Counted from the stretch's first letter, positions 1-8,895 are shown. The stretch: 64,000 nt of DNA from SAR86 cluster bacterium (GCA_023703655.1 CP097973.1:1172170-1236169); one strand, 5' to 3'. Notes: generated by a model from the sequence alone, not told the origin. A program made the numbers and translations.

Positions 1-380
1 AATTGATAAAACTTGATAATGATTATTCACATTTATTAAATCTTGTTGCAATAAGTTCTAATGATATCGTTAATTATCCAGAAGACAGTCCTGACAAAAT
101 GAAAGATCTTTGGCGGGAGTTGGGACTTTCGTTTCCTTACCTTTATGATGAAACACAGGATGTGGCAAAGAAGTTTAAAGCTGCATGTACCCCAGAGTTT
201 TACCTTTTTTCTTCCAAAAAAAGGCTAGTCTACAGAGGCAGAATGGATGACAGTTCACCAAAATCGGTTAATGCAGCATCAGCCAATGAACTAAGAGCTG
301 CAATAGATAACATTATAGCTGGCAAAGATATCAGCTCTAAGCAATATCCATCAATGGGCTGTAATATCAAATGGAAATAA
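1..380 (+). CDS. Thioredoxin-fold (AhpC/TSA-like) protein, 5' end cut off by the window
   Basis: About 125 C-terminal residues are visible; the reading frame is open to the left edge, so the true start and the usual N-terminal CxxC region lie outside. The stretch with a YPEDSP segment, then FPYLYDE, a TPEFYLF segment (cis-proline loop of the thioredoxin fold) and the C-terminal SMGCNIKW tail is typical of thioredoxin or redoxin proteins of the AhpC/TSA superfamily. Probably a redox protein. The exact substrate cannot be told from this fragment. It converges on the small membrane gene at 382-591 with a one-base gap. Confidence 0.7.
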   Translation, partial: LIKLDNDYSHLLNLVAISSNDIVNYPEDSPDKMKDLWRELGLSFPYLYDETQDVAKKFKAACTPEFYLFSSKKRLVYRGRMDDSSPKSVNAASANELRAAIDNIIAGKDISSKQYPSMGCNIKWK

Positions 381-381
381 T

Positions 382-591
382 TTATCCGTGAGCAAATTTA
401 AATAAAGATACAAAAATAATTCCAGTGATAAGAAAACCACTACAAATTACCAAATAATCAACTAGAGCAACAATTACAAGCTCTCTCCAAGAATAATCAT
501 CATTGCGAGTTTTTCTTAAAGCATTGATCTTAAAAAAAGTAAAACTCAGCAAAAAAGCAATGCCACCACTCAAGAAAATTAGGCTTGTCAT
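382..591 (-). CDS. Small two-helix membrane protein coupled to photolyase
   Basis: A 69-residue protein with two predicted membrane helices (about residues 2-20 and 40-64) joined by a basic stretch with KTRNDD. No family was recognised. Its ATG overlaps the stop codon of the photolyase gene by four bases, a translational-coupling arrangement, so it is probably co-expressed with photolyase. It could be light- or stress-related by association only. Confidence 0.6.
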   Translation of the reverse strand: MTSLIFLSGGIAFLLSFTFFKINALRKTRNDDYSWRELVIVALVDYLVICSGFLITGIIFVSLFKFAHG

Positions 592-2006
592 GCAGTCCTC
601 CTCCTCCTCATTCTGCTGCCATGTTTTAAATACACTTTCTTAGCAATATTTTTAAATTTTATATCAGATCTTATTGACCATATTTTCTCTCTGGCTGCTT
701 TTGAACTTTTGCGTAAATCGGTAATAGGTTCAATATATTGTTTTCCAAGATTAGCGTAATGGATTGATTCATTGTCAGAAGATTGTAATTCTGGGATTAC
801 TCTTTTAATCCAATTAGCATTTATGTCATGATCCATACTTTGTTTAGAAACCGAATAGATTCTTGGAAGATTAATTCCTGTTACTCCACTTTGCATTTGA
901 ACTTGACTGATATGAATGCCAGGCTCATAGTCAACAAAAAGTTTTGCCAATAGCGGAGAAGTCTTTTGCCATGGTTGCCAGAGGTTATAGGAAGCAAATG
1001 ACATAATCATTGCTCTCATTCTAAAGTTTATCCATCCATATTCCTTTAAATATAAAATGCATGCATCTAAAAATGGAAATCCGGTCTTGCCTTGAATCCA
1101 TCTCTCAACAATCTCACTATCAAAATTTGGTCTTAATTCATCGCACATTGAGTGCATGGAATTGAACTCAAGCTCTGGCTCTGTCTCTAACTTTTGAATA
1201 AAATGACAATGCCAATAGAGCCTTTTTCTAAAAGAATTTAGATCAGACTTATGATTTGAGACTGGAAAAAAATCTGTAAGTTTCTGGTAAATTTGTCTTA
1301 CCGAGATTGATCCAAATGCTATGTGCGGTGATAGTCTTGAGCATGAGTTTTCAGCATCAATTGGACTAGACATTTTTTTGCTATAACCTTCACATCTCTC
1401 AAACAAGAAACTATCAAGCAGGCGATTTGCTTCGAGAGAACCACCTTTTTGTATTTGCATATTCAAAGGGATGTGATCCTTGATTTTTGGGTCAAATTTG
1501 TTAAGAGTGGGAATATCAGCATCTAACCAATGCAAGTTAGCTTTTGGATTAAGTTTTAATGGTTGATCCATAATCTTATGCCAATGTTTAGACCAATTAT
1601 CTCTATCAAAATTATCAAGTTGTATACCATGATCACTATAGGTATGAAATTGATCATTTGCTTTGAAGAATTGCTTGAAACTATTGAGTTGAGAGCGAAA
1701 GTAATCTATATCGGTTGAATGATTGAAATGAATATTTGCTTTTGGATAATTTCTTATAATCCATTCTTGTAATGAATATAGATTACCCTCAAATATATGT
1801 ATGTTTGAGCGCAATTCTTTCAATTCATTATCTAGAGATACTAAACAGTCATACGCAAATTGAAATTGTATAGAAGACTTACCATTTGAATTCCAGTAGT
1901 CCTTGTCAAAAAGATAAATGACGAGGTATTTTTGATTCTGAGAGCCATAATACAATGCCTCATTATCTTTAATTCTTAAGTTTCTATGTAATAGAACAAT
2001 ATCCAT
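588..2006 (-). CDS. Cryptochrome/DNA photolyase family protein
   Basis: 472 residues, the normal length for this family. The N-terminal half (LLHRNLRIKDNEAL) is the photolyase alpha/beta antenna domain. The C-terminal half carries the FAD-binding helical domain, with the conserved RMRAM segment, WQPWQ and a TGINLPRIY segment followed by KQSMDHD, matching the FAD pocket of photolyases. Expected to use blue light to reverse UV pyrimidine dimers; a cryptochrome-type sensor role cannot be excluded. The C-terminus ends in a basic RMRRRR tail. It is the first gene of a two-gene unit with the small membrane protein at 382-591. Confidence 0.85.
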   Translation of the reverse strand: MDIVLLHRNLRIKDNEALYYGSQNQKYLVIYLFDKDYWNSNGKSSIQFQFAYDCLVSLDNELKELRSNIHIFEGNLYSLQEWIIRNYPKANIHFNHSTDIDYFRSQLNSFKQFFKANDQFHTYSDHGIQLDNFDRDNWSKHWHKIMDQPLKLNPKANLHWLDADIPTLNKFDPKIKDHIPLNMQIQKGGSLEANRLLDSFLFERCEGYSKKMSSPIDAENSCSRLSPHIAFGSISVRQIYQKLTDFFPVSNHKSDLNSFRKRLYWHCHFIQKLETEPELEFNSMHSMCDELRPNFDSEIVERWIQGKTGFPFLDACILYLKEYGWINFRMRAMIMSFASYNLWQPWQKTSPLLAKLFVDYEPGIHISQVQMQSGVTGINLPRIYSVSKQSMDHDINANWIKRVIPELQSSDNESIHYANLGKQYIEPITDLRKSSKAAREKIWSIRSDIKFKNIAKKVYLKHGSRMRRRRTA

Positions 2007-2016
2007 CTTTTACCTA

Positions 2017-2047
2017 TTTGTGACATTTATGTGAATTATATGTGACA
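2017..2047. promoter_or_regulatory. Three GTGA repeats at 11-bp spacing upstream of photolyase
   Basis: GTGA occurs at 2020, 2031 and 2042, exactly one helical turn apart, within TTGTGACA, TATGTGAA and TATGTGACA. The array lies 14-40 bases upstream of the photolyase start, between it and the rightward genes. Direct repeats at one turn are typical of operators for dimeric or tandem DNA-binding regulators. The regulator is unknown. Confidence 0.4.
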
Positions 2048-2089
2048 AATATATAACAAGTCAATAGGAGAATTTTATAACTCACTTTG

Positions 2090-2109
2090 TGGTTACCATA
2101 TGGTTACCA
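2090..2109. repeat. Tandem TGGTTACCA repeat, 11-bp period
   Basis: Two perfect copies of TGGTTACCA at 2090-2098 and 2101-2109 separated by TA, so the period is 11 bp. The pair is also nearly palindromic as a unit. It sits in the intergenic region upstream of the small rightward reading frames and could be a second operator. Confidence 0.4.
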
Positions 2110-2147
2110 GGATTATTTCTGTAACTTTTATGCTGTATCATTTATTT

Positions 2148-2255
2148 ATGAGTAAATTTTTTGGGTTAATTATTCTTATTTTCTTTGTGTGGCCAGACTA
2201 TGGTGTTGTGTCTTATTGTTTTGAGAATGGCATACGAGGTAATGAGATATTTTGA
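2148..2255 (+). CDS. Possible 35-residue secreted or membrane peptide
   Basis: ATG at 2148 opens a 35-codon frame beginning MSKFFGLIILIFFVW, a signal-peptide or membrane-anchor-like segment, and stops at 2253-2255 (TGA). It overlaps the next small frame in another register. It may be a genuine micropeptide or the 5' part of a frameshifted membrane-protein gene continued by the frame at 2227-2376. No clear ribosome-binding site. Confidence 0.25.
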   Translation: MSKFFGLIILIFFVWPDYGVVSYCFENGIRGNEIF

Positions 2256-2376
2256 GAAATCTTACAACAATACATTTAACTGGCCTCTCTCCATAAAAGA
2301 GTTTTTAATGCACTACATATTTTGCATTGTTTTCGGATTAGTGCTTTTCACTGTTTTTGGATTTTGGGAACAATAA
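2227..2376 (+). CDS. Small hypothetical membrane protein
   Basis: About 49 residues from ATG 2227 (another ATG at 2242; the frame is open back to an ATG at 2185). It ends in one strong hydrophobic helix (HYIFCIVFGLVLFTVFG). No family recognised. GAGGT lies just before the ATG at 2242. It is immediately upstream of the conserved small gene at 2384. It may be one product with the overlapping frame at 2148 if a frameshift lies near 2250. Confidence 0.35.
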   Translation: MAYEVMRYFEKSYNNTFNWPLSIKEFLMHYIFCIVFGLVLFTVFGFWEQ

Positions 2377-2383
2377 AATTAAT

Positions 2384-2671
2384 ATGGTGATATTTATTAG
2401 TTATTTACTCTCCGTCTTTGTCTTCATGACACTAGGCGTAGCTATTTTAGAATTTCTTTTTTGGGCTATTGAAAAATCATTTAACTATTTAAAAGAATAT
2501 TTCTTTCCAACTCCTGAATTACCTGACGAAATCTTAGATGCAATTGAACAGGAAGCTCATGACTTTGTTTGGAACATGCATAGAGTTGGTGATGAGCCTG
2601 AAATGGGAGAATACTATAGAGTGTTAAATTATCTTTATCACAAGAAATATACTGAGCATTTTAGTAAATAA
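2384..2671 (+). CDS. Small membrane protein, close paralogue of the gene at 62164-62448
   Basis: 95 residues from ATG 2384; an in-frame ATG at 2357 exists, but 2384 gives the same length and N-terminus type as the paralogue. One N-terminal membrane helix (about residues 3-28) is followed by an acidic soluble domain. From MTLGV to GDEP, 55 of 58 residues match the copy at 62 kb. The soluble part has FFPTP, EQEAHDFVWNMHRVGDEP and a tyrosine-rich tail. Function unknown. It ends four bases from the CCA end of the tRNA gene on the other strand, suggesting insertion at a tRNA 3' end. Confidence 0.7.
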   Translation: MVIFISYLLSVFVFMTLGVAILEFLFWAIEKSFNYLKEYFFPTPELPDEILDAIEQEAHDFVWNMHRVGDEPEMGEYYRVLNYLYHKKYTEHFSK

Positions 2672-2675
2672 ATGA

Positions 2676-2752
2676 TGGTGGGCCCGGGAGGACTCGAACC
2701 TCCGACCAATGGATTATGAGTCCACTGCTCTAACCAACTGAGCTACAGGCCC
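2676..2752 (-). tRNA. tRNA-Ile2 (CAU anticodon, lysidine type), CCA encoded
   Basis: On the minus strand a complete cloverleaf runs from GGGCCTG to CGGGCCC plus ACCA, with D loop GTTGGTTAGAGC, anticodon loop CTCATAA (CAU) and TTCGAGT. CAU occurs in initiator Met, elongator Met and Ile2. The initiator mismatch at 1:72 is absent. The acceptor stem has C4-G69 and C5-G68, which are TilS (tRNA-Ile lysidine synthetase) determinants, whereas elongator Met usually has U4-A69 and A5-U68. Hence Ile2, reading AUA. The CCA is genome-encoded. Confidence 0.85.
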
Positions 2753-2777
2753 GATCGGAATGCTATCTTACTTAATT

Positions 2778-3374
2778 TTAAGGCTGGAGGATAGAGTCTT
2801 GCCAATCTTCATCAATCAACTCGAAAACTTGTCGATGATTCAGTCGTGTATCTTTGCCATTCCAAAACTCTATATAAAATGGTGAAAAGGCAAAACCTCC
2901 CCAATAATCAGGCCTCTTCGACAGATCCTCGTTTTCTAAAACTTTTTTATATTTTTCTTCAATAGCCTCATAACTTTCAATCTTTTGAGATTGATTAGAA
3001 GCAATTGCAACTGCATTTTTTTCTTTGATTCTGCCCTTAAAATGTTCATCAGACTTGATTAAATCTATTTTCTTAATAGTTGCTTTAATTCTTATTTGCA
3101 TCCGCGTTGCAGTCCAATTAAATAAAGCTGATATTTGATTGTGGCCTTCAAAAGCTTGTGCTTTTGGACCCTTGTAATTTGTAAAAAAGATCCAGTCATT
3201 ACCATCGATGTATTTTAAGTTAACAAATCTACTGTCCACGATTTTTGTACTTGGGTTATATGAACTGACCGCAAATGCATAAGCAAGTACTTGATTGGCT
3301 GCCTCAGCTTCTTGGTAATACTGGTGAAATAGTTGATAAGGCCTTGAATCAGGTAAGTTAGAAAATTCCAACAT
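2778..3374 (-). CDS. pdxH: Pyridoxamine 5'-phosphate oxidase
   Basis: 198 residues, slightly shorter than the usual ~215. FMN-dependent oxidation of pyridoxine or pyridoxamine phosphate to PLP in the cytoplasm. Conserved blocks seen: DSRFVNLK, FFTNYKGPKA, ALFNWTATRMQIRI (FMN-binding barrel) and the C-terminal RPDYWGGF...IEFW block. The active-site motif usually written RLHDR appears here as RLNHR, so the position of the E. coli catalytic His is Asn; this is worth noting but may be compensated by the next residue. It lies downstream of rpoD with a three-base gap, on the same strand. Confidence 0.85.
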   Translation of the reverse strand: MLEFSNLPDSRPYQLFHQYYQEAEAANQVLAYAFAVSSYNPSTKIVDSRFVNLKYIDGNDWIFFTNYKGPKAQAFEGHNQISALFNWTATRMQIRIKATIKKIDLIKSDEHFKGRIKEKNAVAIASNQSQKIESYEAIEEKYKKVLENEDLSKRPDYWGGFAFSPFYIEFWNGKDTRLNHRQVFELIDEDWQDSILQP

Positions 3375-3377
3375 GAT

Positions 3378-5189
3378 TTACTCGTCTAAGAAACTTTTTA
3401 AATGACTTGATCGCGACGGATGTCTAAGTTTTCTTAAAGCCTTAGCCTCAATCTGTCGAATACGCTCTCTGGTAACATCAAACTGTTTGCCTACTTCTTC
3501 CAATGTGTGATCGGTATTCATACCAATACCGAATCTCATTCTTAAAACCTTGGCCTCTCTAGCAGTTAGTGACGAAAGCACGTCATCTGTTGCCAGGTGG
3601 AGGCTACCCTCTGTAGCATTCTCAATCGGTGATGAAATAACTGTGTCCTCAATAAAGTCTCCCAAGTTAGAATCCTCATCATCGCCAATAGGAGTCTCCA
3701 TAGAAATAGGTTCTTTTGCAATCTTGAGCACTTTACGAACTTTATCTTCTGGCATATCAAGCTCTTTGCTTAATTCTTCTGGTGTAGGTTCTCTACCCAT
3801 ATCTTGCATCATTTGCCTAGAAACTCTATTGAGTTTATTAATCGTCTCAATCATGTGGACTGGTATTCTGATGGTTCTAGCTTGATCTGCAATTGAACGG
3901 GTAATAGCCTGCCTAATCCACCAAGTTGCGTAAGTTGAAAACTTATAACCTCTTCTGTATTCAAACTTATCAACGGCCTTCATTAAACCAATGTTACCTT
4001 CTTGAATCAGATCCAAGAATTGTAAGCCTCGGTTGGTATATTTTTTTGCAATCGATATCACAAGCCTTAAATTTGCCTCAACCATATCTTTTTTAGCACG
4101 CCTCATTTTCGTCTCACCCATAGACATGGCGCGGTTGATTTCTTTAATATCTTTAATGCTCATGCCCAAACGATCCTCAATTGCTTTCATTGATTTTTGA
4201 GCGATCACAACATCAGCTTTGACATCTTCGAGTTGTTTTTTTGAATTTGAATATTTTTTATTCTTAATGAGCGTATCAATCCATTTAATTTTTGTGGCAT
4301 TGGATGGGAATGATTCAAGAAAATCCTTTCTTGGTATCCTGGACTGTCTAACTAAGAAAAATTGAATATTTTTTTCATGATTGCGAATAGCAATTAAATC
4401 TCTACGCGCAATATATGACAAATCCTCAAACATTTTTGGTGAGAATTTTATAAACTTAAATATTTCCCCTAATTTTTCATATTGGTCTTTAGTTTCTTTT
4501 GCAGCTCTGCCTTTTTTCTCTAAGACTTTAAGTGTTTTATTATATTGTCTTTTTATATTGGTCATCCTGCGTTGCACTTCTTTTAAATCAGGCCCTGTAT
4601 CCTCCTCTTCGTCGCTTTCCTCAATAGCTTGAGCCTTTTCAGTACCAGGTCCTGCAGAAGGCACCTCTTCCATTTCTTCAAGAAAGCCTGTCATGAGTTC
4701 ATTAAGTTTTCTTTCACCATCTTTTATCTTTTGGTAAAAATCTAGAACATATTCAACAATCTTTGGATATTGCACGCCAGCAGACAGCAAATCACGCATG
4801 CCCTCTTCAATCCTCTTGGCAATTTCAATTTCCCCGTCTCTGGTCAGCAAATCAACGGTACCCATCTCACGCATATACATCCTAACGGGATCTGTGGTGC
4901 GCCCTTTTTCATTTTCTACGGCTGCTAACGCCTCAGCAGCTTGCTCAAGAGCAATGTCATCGTCATCATCTGAGGACTCAGATAGCATCAAAGTATCTGC
5001 ATCAGGTGCAGTTTCATGGACTTGGAGACCCAAATCATTGATCATGCCAATGATTTCATCGACCTGATCCGGATCTGAGATATCTTCAGGTAGATGGTCA
5101 TTTACATCAGCATAAGTGAGGTAGCCTTGTTCTCTACCCTTGTCTATCAATTCTGATATTTTTGACCCTTGTTTTTTAAACTTTTCCAC
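3378..5189 (-). CDS. rpoD: Primary sigma factor RpoD (sigma-70)
   Basis: 603 residues, full length for gammaproteobacterial RpoD. Region 1.1 is at the N-terminus ([15 protein letters not shown]), an acidic non-conserved insert follows, then region 2 with [15 protein letters not shown], region 3, and the 4.2 helix-turn-helix [18 protein letters not shown] near the C-terminus. The start is GTG at 5189 with an AGAGG ribosome site just upstream. It directs RNA polymerase to housekeeping promoters. It follows dnaG with a 41-base gap, but the usual third partner rpsU is 27 kb away. Confidence 0.97.
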   Translation of the reverse strand: MEKFKKQGSKISELIDKGREQGYLTYADVNDHLPEDISDPDQVDEIIGMINDLGLQVHETAPDADTLMLSESSDDDDDIALEQAAEALAAVENEKGRTTDPVRMYMREMGTVDLLTRDGEIEIAKRIEEGMRDLLSAGVQYPKIVEYVLDFYQKIKDGERKLNELMTGFLEEMEEVPSAGPGTEKAQAIEESDEEEDTGPDLKEVQRRMTNIKRQYNKTLKVLEKKGRAAKETKDQYEKLGEIFKFIKFSPKMFEDLSYIARRDLIAIRNHEKNIQFFLVRQSRIPRKDFLESFPSNATKIKWIDTLIKNKKYSNSKKQLEDVKADVVIAQKSMKAIEDRLGMSIKDIKEINRAMSMGETKMRRAKKDMVEANLRLVISIAKKYTNRGLQFLDLIQEGNIGLMKAVDKFEYRRGYKFSTYATWWIRQAITRSIADQARTIRIPVHMIETINKLNRVSRQMMQDMGREPTPEELSKELDMPEDKVRKVLKIAKEPISMETPIGDDEDSNLGDFIEDTVISSPIENATEGSLHLATDDVLSSLTAREAKVLRMRFGIGMNTDHTLEEVGKQFDVTRERIRQIEAKALRKLRHPSRSSHLKSFLDE

Positions 5190-5230
5190 ACATACCTCTT
5201 CTACTATATATAGATTTAATATTTAAATTT

Positions 5231-6985
5231 TCAATTCTTTCTTGAGCTAAGTTCAGTTAGCAATGCTTTATCATCTGTATCTAATTGATCTTTCATTAGT
5301 ATTAGCTTTTGCAACTCTCTCCTCTCAGATGCCGAAATCGATTGGCTATTATACTTATCTTTTAGCATTTGTTCTCTATCTTTTTGATTTTTTAATAAAA
5401 CATCAACGCAATCTTCAATCAATTTGACAGCATTTTCCTCGCTAACATTTAAATCATTGACAGTGGCCTGACTAAATAGGCTTTTTATCGAATCATTTGA
5501 AATTATTTCAACTATGCCTGCAGGTCTTATATCTTCATTATTTTTATAAGCGCTAATTATTTCCTCTAGGAACTTAAAATTTTCCTTTTGTTGAAGTAAC
5601 TGGAGTGATTCATGTGAAGCAAGTCTTGGAAATAAGATAATTGCCTGAAAAATATTTATCATTGCTTTAACTTTGATATCTTTTTTAGCTACATCTGCTT
5701 TAATTTCAGGTTTTTTGGAATGGGGCTCTTGTGAACTTTTATCCAATTCATCCACACTCACACCACAAAGCTTTGCTACTTCAGATAAATACACGTTTTT
5801 AATGATCACATGATTAATACTTTGTATACATGGCATTGCGAAACTAAGTGCCTGAGCACGACCTTCCACCTTCTCAAGATTAAAATCTTTCACTTTTGAA
5901 AAGAAATAATCTGAAATAGTAATTGATTCAGTTAGCAATCGCTTAAATCCGTCGGCTCCATGTTCTTTCAAATAAGTATCTGGATCTTTATCTTGCTCAA
6001 AGAAAACAAATCTCACATCGATATCCTCTCTTAATATAGGAAAAATATTAATCAAAGCTTTCCATGCAGCTTTCAAGCCAGCTTGATCTCCATCAAAAGC
6101 AAAAAATATTTTTTTTGTATAGCGTAGGAGTTTTGTGACATGACTACGGGTAACTGCTGTTCCAAGCGTAGCTACAGCATTATGAAATCCAAATTGATGC
6201 AAGCTGATTACATCCATGTATCCTTCAACCACAATTAAAGATTCTGTTGCTTGAGCTTGTTTTGCTTGATAAAGGCCAAAAAGTTCATTGGATTTGTTAA
6301 AAAATTTAGTTTCTGGAGAATTGAGATATTTTGGTTCACCTTTATCAATAATTCTGCCGCCAAAGCCAACATATCTACCTTTGATATCTTGGATGGGGAA
6401 AATAATTCTCCCTCTAAACCTGTCATACATCTTATTTTCTTTTTTGATAAATAATCCTGAGTCATCAAGATCTTTTGACGAGAACTTATTTTTAAATTTT
6501 TCAAGAATGAAATCCCATACATCTGGTACGTATCCAATGTCGAACACTTCTCGTGTTTTTGAAGAAATCCCCCTTCCCTCAATATATGCTTGCGCACTTT
6601 TTGCACTTAAAAAGCTTTTAAGATAATGATCCTTTGCTAACTTCAGCATTTCGTATGAAACATCGTTATCAAAATTTGTATTTGATGATTTTTCATAAGG
6701 CACCTCTAGACCTAATGATGATGCTAGGGTTTCGATTGCATCAACAAAGTCTAGATTTTCATATTTGCGTAAAAAATTTACTGCATTTCCAGATTCCTGA
6801 CAAACAAAGCAATAGTAAAATTGCTTTGTTTCATTGACCGCCATAGAAGGATTTTTATCGTCATGAAATGGACATAAACACCAGTAATTATCTCCTTTTT
6901 TTGTAAGTTGAAGTCTTCTACCTACTACGTCGACAATATTGGTTTGATCGATAATTTGATCAATAAAACTTTTAGGAATGCTCAT
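5231..6985 (-). CDS. dnaG: DNA primase DnaG
   Basis: 584 residues from the ATG at 6985 (MSIPKSFIDQI, matching family N-termini; a TTG three codons upstream is less likely). The CHC2 zinc-binding domain has C38, H41, C59 and C62. TOPRIM motifs are VVEGYMDV and FAFDGDQAG. The C-terminal region is the likely helicase-interaction domain and is poorly conserved. It makes RNA primers at the replication fork. It overlaps the end of ruvX by 14 bases, so it is probably cotranscribed from gshB-tonB-ruvX into rpoD. Confidence 0.96.
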   Translation of the reverse strand: MSIPKSFIDQIIDQTNIVDVVGRRLQLTKKGDNYWCLCPFHDDKNPSMAVNETKQFYYCFVCQESGNAVNFLRKYENLDFVDAIETLASSLGLEVPYEKSSNTNFDNDVSYEMLKLAKDHYLKSFLSAKSAQAYIEGRGISSKTREVFDIGYVPDVWDFILEKFKNKFSSKDLDDSGLFIKKENKMYDRFRGRIIFPIQDIKGRYVGFGGRIIDKGEPKYLNSPETKFFNKSNELFGLYQAKQAQATESLIVVEGYMDVISLHQFGFHNAVATLGTAVTRSHVTKLLRYTKKIFFAFDGDQAGLKAAWKALINIFPILREDIDVRFVFFEQDKDPDTYLKEHGADGFKRLLTESITISDYFFSKVKDFNLEKVEGRAQALSFAMPCIQSINHVIIKNVYLSEVAKLCGVSVDELDKSSQEPHSKKPEIKADVAKKDIKVKAMINIFQAIILFPRLASHESLQLLQQKENFKFLEEIISAYKNNEDIRPAGIVEIISNDSIKSLFSQATVNDLNVSEENAVKLIEDCVDVLLKNQKDREQMLKDKYNSQSISASERRELQKLILMKDQLDTDDKALLTELSSRKN

Positions 6986-7364
6986 TATTTTCAATCCAAG
7001 ACTTTAAAATCACCATAGCCGCAATATCATCTATTTTTTCCGTATCATTTGATAAAGCTCTCGCTTCAGAACTTGAAAGTCTCTCGTCATGTAATGTTAC
7101 AGGTATATTAAATTTTTGTTCTAGTTTCTTTGTAAAGCTATTCACCAATCTTTGCATTTCACTTTCACTTTCATCCATATTTGAAGGACATCCAATTATT
7201 ATCATTTGCGGTTCCCATTCATCAATCACTTTTTTTATTTTACTTAAAAGATTCTGATGAGATTTATAACTAATGATAGTTAATGGTGAACAAGTTTTTG
7301 TGGTAGTATGGCCAACTGCAATTCCAACATTTTTTGTTCCATAATCGATAGCAATTAATTGCAT
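6972..7364 (-). CDS. ruvX: Putative pre-16S rRNA nuclease / Holliday resolvase-like YqgF
   Basis: 130 residues, typical YqgF length. An RNase H fold is seen: IAIDYGTKNVGIAVG (first Asp), the IIIGCPSNMD strand, the LHDERLSS block, and the final IDDIAAMVIL with the last acidic residues. The family takes part in 16S rRNA 5' maturation and was formerly named a Holliday junction resolvase. It sits between tonB and dnaG. The yqgE/algH gene that usually precedes it in related genomes is absent. Confidence 0.92.
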   Translation of the reverse strand: MQLIAIDYGTKNVGIAVGHTTTKTCSPLTIISYKSHQNLLSKIKKVIDEWEPQMIIIGCPSNMDESESEMQRLVNSFTKKLEQKFNIPVTLHDERLSSSEARALSNDTEKIDDIAAMVILKSWIENNEHS

Positions 7365-7972
7365 TATTTATAAAAATTCCAATCCCTTACGATTTCCAGT
7401 GAGTCATATTGCAACTTCATTTCATCATCAAAAGCTTCAAATGGTGCTGCCTGGGTGAGGATCATTTTCGCTAGCTCATCAACTTCTATTAAACCTGAAC
7501 TTTTTAAAATAGATATTTCAAGTATTTCTCCATCTTTATCTATTACTGCTTTTAAAGTAACTGTTGCATCAGCATTTAATTTAAGTTTTTCTGTCTCATA
7601 AAAGCCAATAGTTTCAACCTTTCTTTGCCAAGCATTAAGATATCTACTCTGTGGATCATTTGCATTAGAATTTGAAAGTAATTTCCTTACAGAAAAAGAA
7701 TCTTCCTCAATAGTTATCATTTCTTCTGTGCTACTTGTTTCATTTAAGCTTTTATTGACCTTCTCGCTAGAAGAACTCCCCTTACCTAAATTATCGACTA
7801 TAGAATTTGCTAGCTTGAGGTTAACAATTTTGTTGTTATCGAATTTATTTGAGTTTGCATAAAAAGTATAGCCAATGCCAAATAACAAAATTGAATGAAA
7901 AAGTACTGAAACCACAAGTGCTTTTGTGAAATTCCATCTTCGAAATGGATTGTTTTTGTATAAAATCTGCAT
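7364..7972 (-). CDS. tonB: TonB-family energy transducer
   Basis: 202 residues. A cytoplasmic basic N-terminus is followed by one membrane anchor (about residues 18-38, VVSVLFHSILLFGIGY, with the conserved S/H pair). A Ser-rich periplasmic linker follows instead of the proline-rich spacer of E. coli TonB, then a C-terminal TonB domain (VTLKAVIDKDGEILEISILKSSG). It transmits proton-motive force to outer-membrane receptors. No exbB or exbD nearby. It overlaps gshB by ATGA and abuts ruvX. The gshB-tonB-ruvX order is as in Pseudomonas. Confidence 0.85.
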   Translation of the reverse strand: MQILYKNNPFRRWNFTKALVVSVLFHSILLFGIGYTFYANSNKFDNNKIVNLKLANSIVDNLGKGSSSSEKVNKSLNETSSTEEMITIEEDSFSVRKLLSNSNANDPQSRYLNAWQRKVETIGFYETEKLKLNADATVTLKAVIDKDGEILEISILKSSGLIEVDELAKMILTQAAPFEAFDDEMKLQYDSLEIVRDWNFYK

Positions 7973-8892
7973 CAGTCCTCAGTAAATAGTAGTTGAATTG
8001 GATTTTCACCACTTTGCTCAAAAATTTCTCTAGCTCCAGTTGGGCTTGTGATGTTTATTTCAGTTAAGTAACTACCTATAACGTCAATCCCAGCAAAAAA
8101 TATTTTGTTTTTTACAAGAAATGAGCCTATTTCCTCACTCATGATTCTTTGGTGCTCAGTTAGACTTCTGCACTCACCTTTTCCACCTGCAGCCAGATTG
8201 CCCAAAAAGCTTCCATCTTGTGGAATTCTTGCAAGAGCCTTATGAAATGGTTGGCCATTAATGATCAATATTCTGTAATCACCTTCAATAATTTCAGGTA
8301 TAAATTTTTGAAGCATCACTTGTCTGTTATTTTGTGTAAGGCCATCGAAAACTTCAAGTTCGTTAGATGTTATCTCATGAAACTTATAAACTGATTGTCC
8401 GCCCATTCCATTTAGTGGTTTAAGGATAATCTCATGATGTTTTGCATGAAATTCTTTAAGAGTAAGTGCCTGATTAGTGATTAATGTTTCGGTCATGAAT
8501 TTTGCAAACCTGAGCGCAAGAACCTTTTCATTGAAGGTCTGTAAGGCCTTTGGCTCATTCATAATATTGGCTCCCATAGAAGACGCCACTTCTAATAGAT
8601 ATAGTGCATTCATGTAATTCTCATCAACTGGTGGGTCTTTGCGCATAAATACTTTATCAAAGTAAATAAGTTGCAATGCCACTGTCTCTTCCATATCTGT
8701 AATTGAGTTAAATGGATCATTTACTTTACTGCATACTGTACTAACAACATTATCGGAATAAAATAGATCTTTTATTTCGCAGACATATATAGAAATATTA
8801 TTTTCAAATGCAGTTTGCATCATCAATACTGAAGTATCTTTGTACTCGACAAGCGAAGAAATAGCATCCGTTATAAATAAAAACTTTTTCAA
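7972..8892 (-). CDS. gshB: Glutathione synthetase
   Basis: 306 residues with the family's ATP-grasp layout. The N-terminal substrate domain (FMRKDPPVDENY) is followed by ILKPLNGMGGQSV (ATP-binding glycine loop), GDYRILIINGQP, ARIPQDGSFLGNLAAGG, and the terminal INITSPTGAREIF. It joins gamma-glutamylcysteine and glycine to make glutathione. The start is TTG at 8892. It lies three bases downstream of rsmE and overlaps tonB by four bases. Confidence 0.95.
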   Translation of the reverse strand: MKKFLFITDAISSLVEYKDTSVLMMQTAFENNISIYVCEIKDLFYSDNVVSTVCSKVNDPFNSITDMEETVALQLIYFDKVFMRKDPPVDENYMNALYLLEVASSMGANIMNEPKALQTFNEKVLALRFAKFMTETLITNQALTLKEFHAKHHEIILKPLNGMGGQSVYKFHEITSNELEVFDGLTQNNRQVMLQKFIPEIIEGDYRILIINGQPFHKALARIPQDGSFLGNLAAGGKGECRSLTEHQRIMSEEIGSFLVKNKIFFAGIDVIGSYLTEINITSPTGAREIFEQSGENPIQLLFTED

Positions 8893-8895
8893 TAT

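Noticed and set aside
2017-2047. CarH/LitR operator
   Set aside because: One-turn spacing is suggestive, but the repeat sequence does not match the ACA-containing or TGTA-type consensus I know, so only a generic operator is claimed.
2676-2752. Elongator tRNA-Met
   Set aside because: C4-G69 and C5-G68 pairs fit Ile2; elongator Met usually has U4-A69 and A5-U68.
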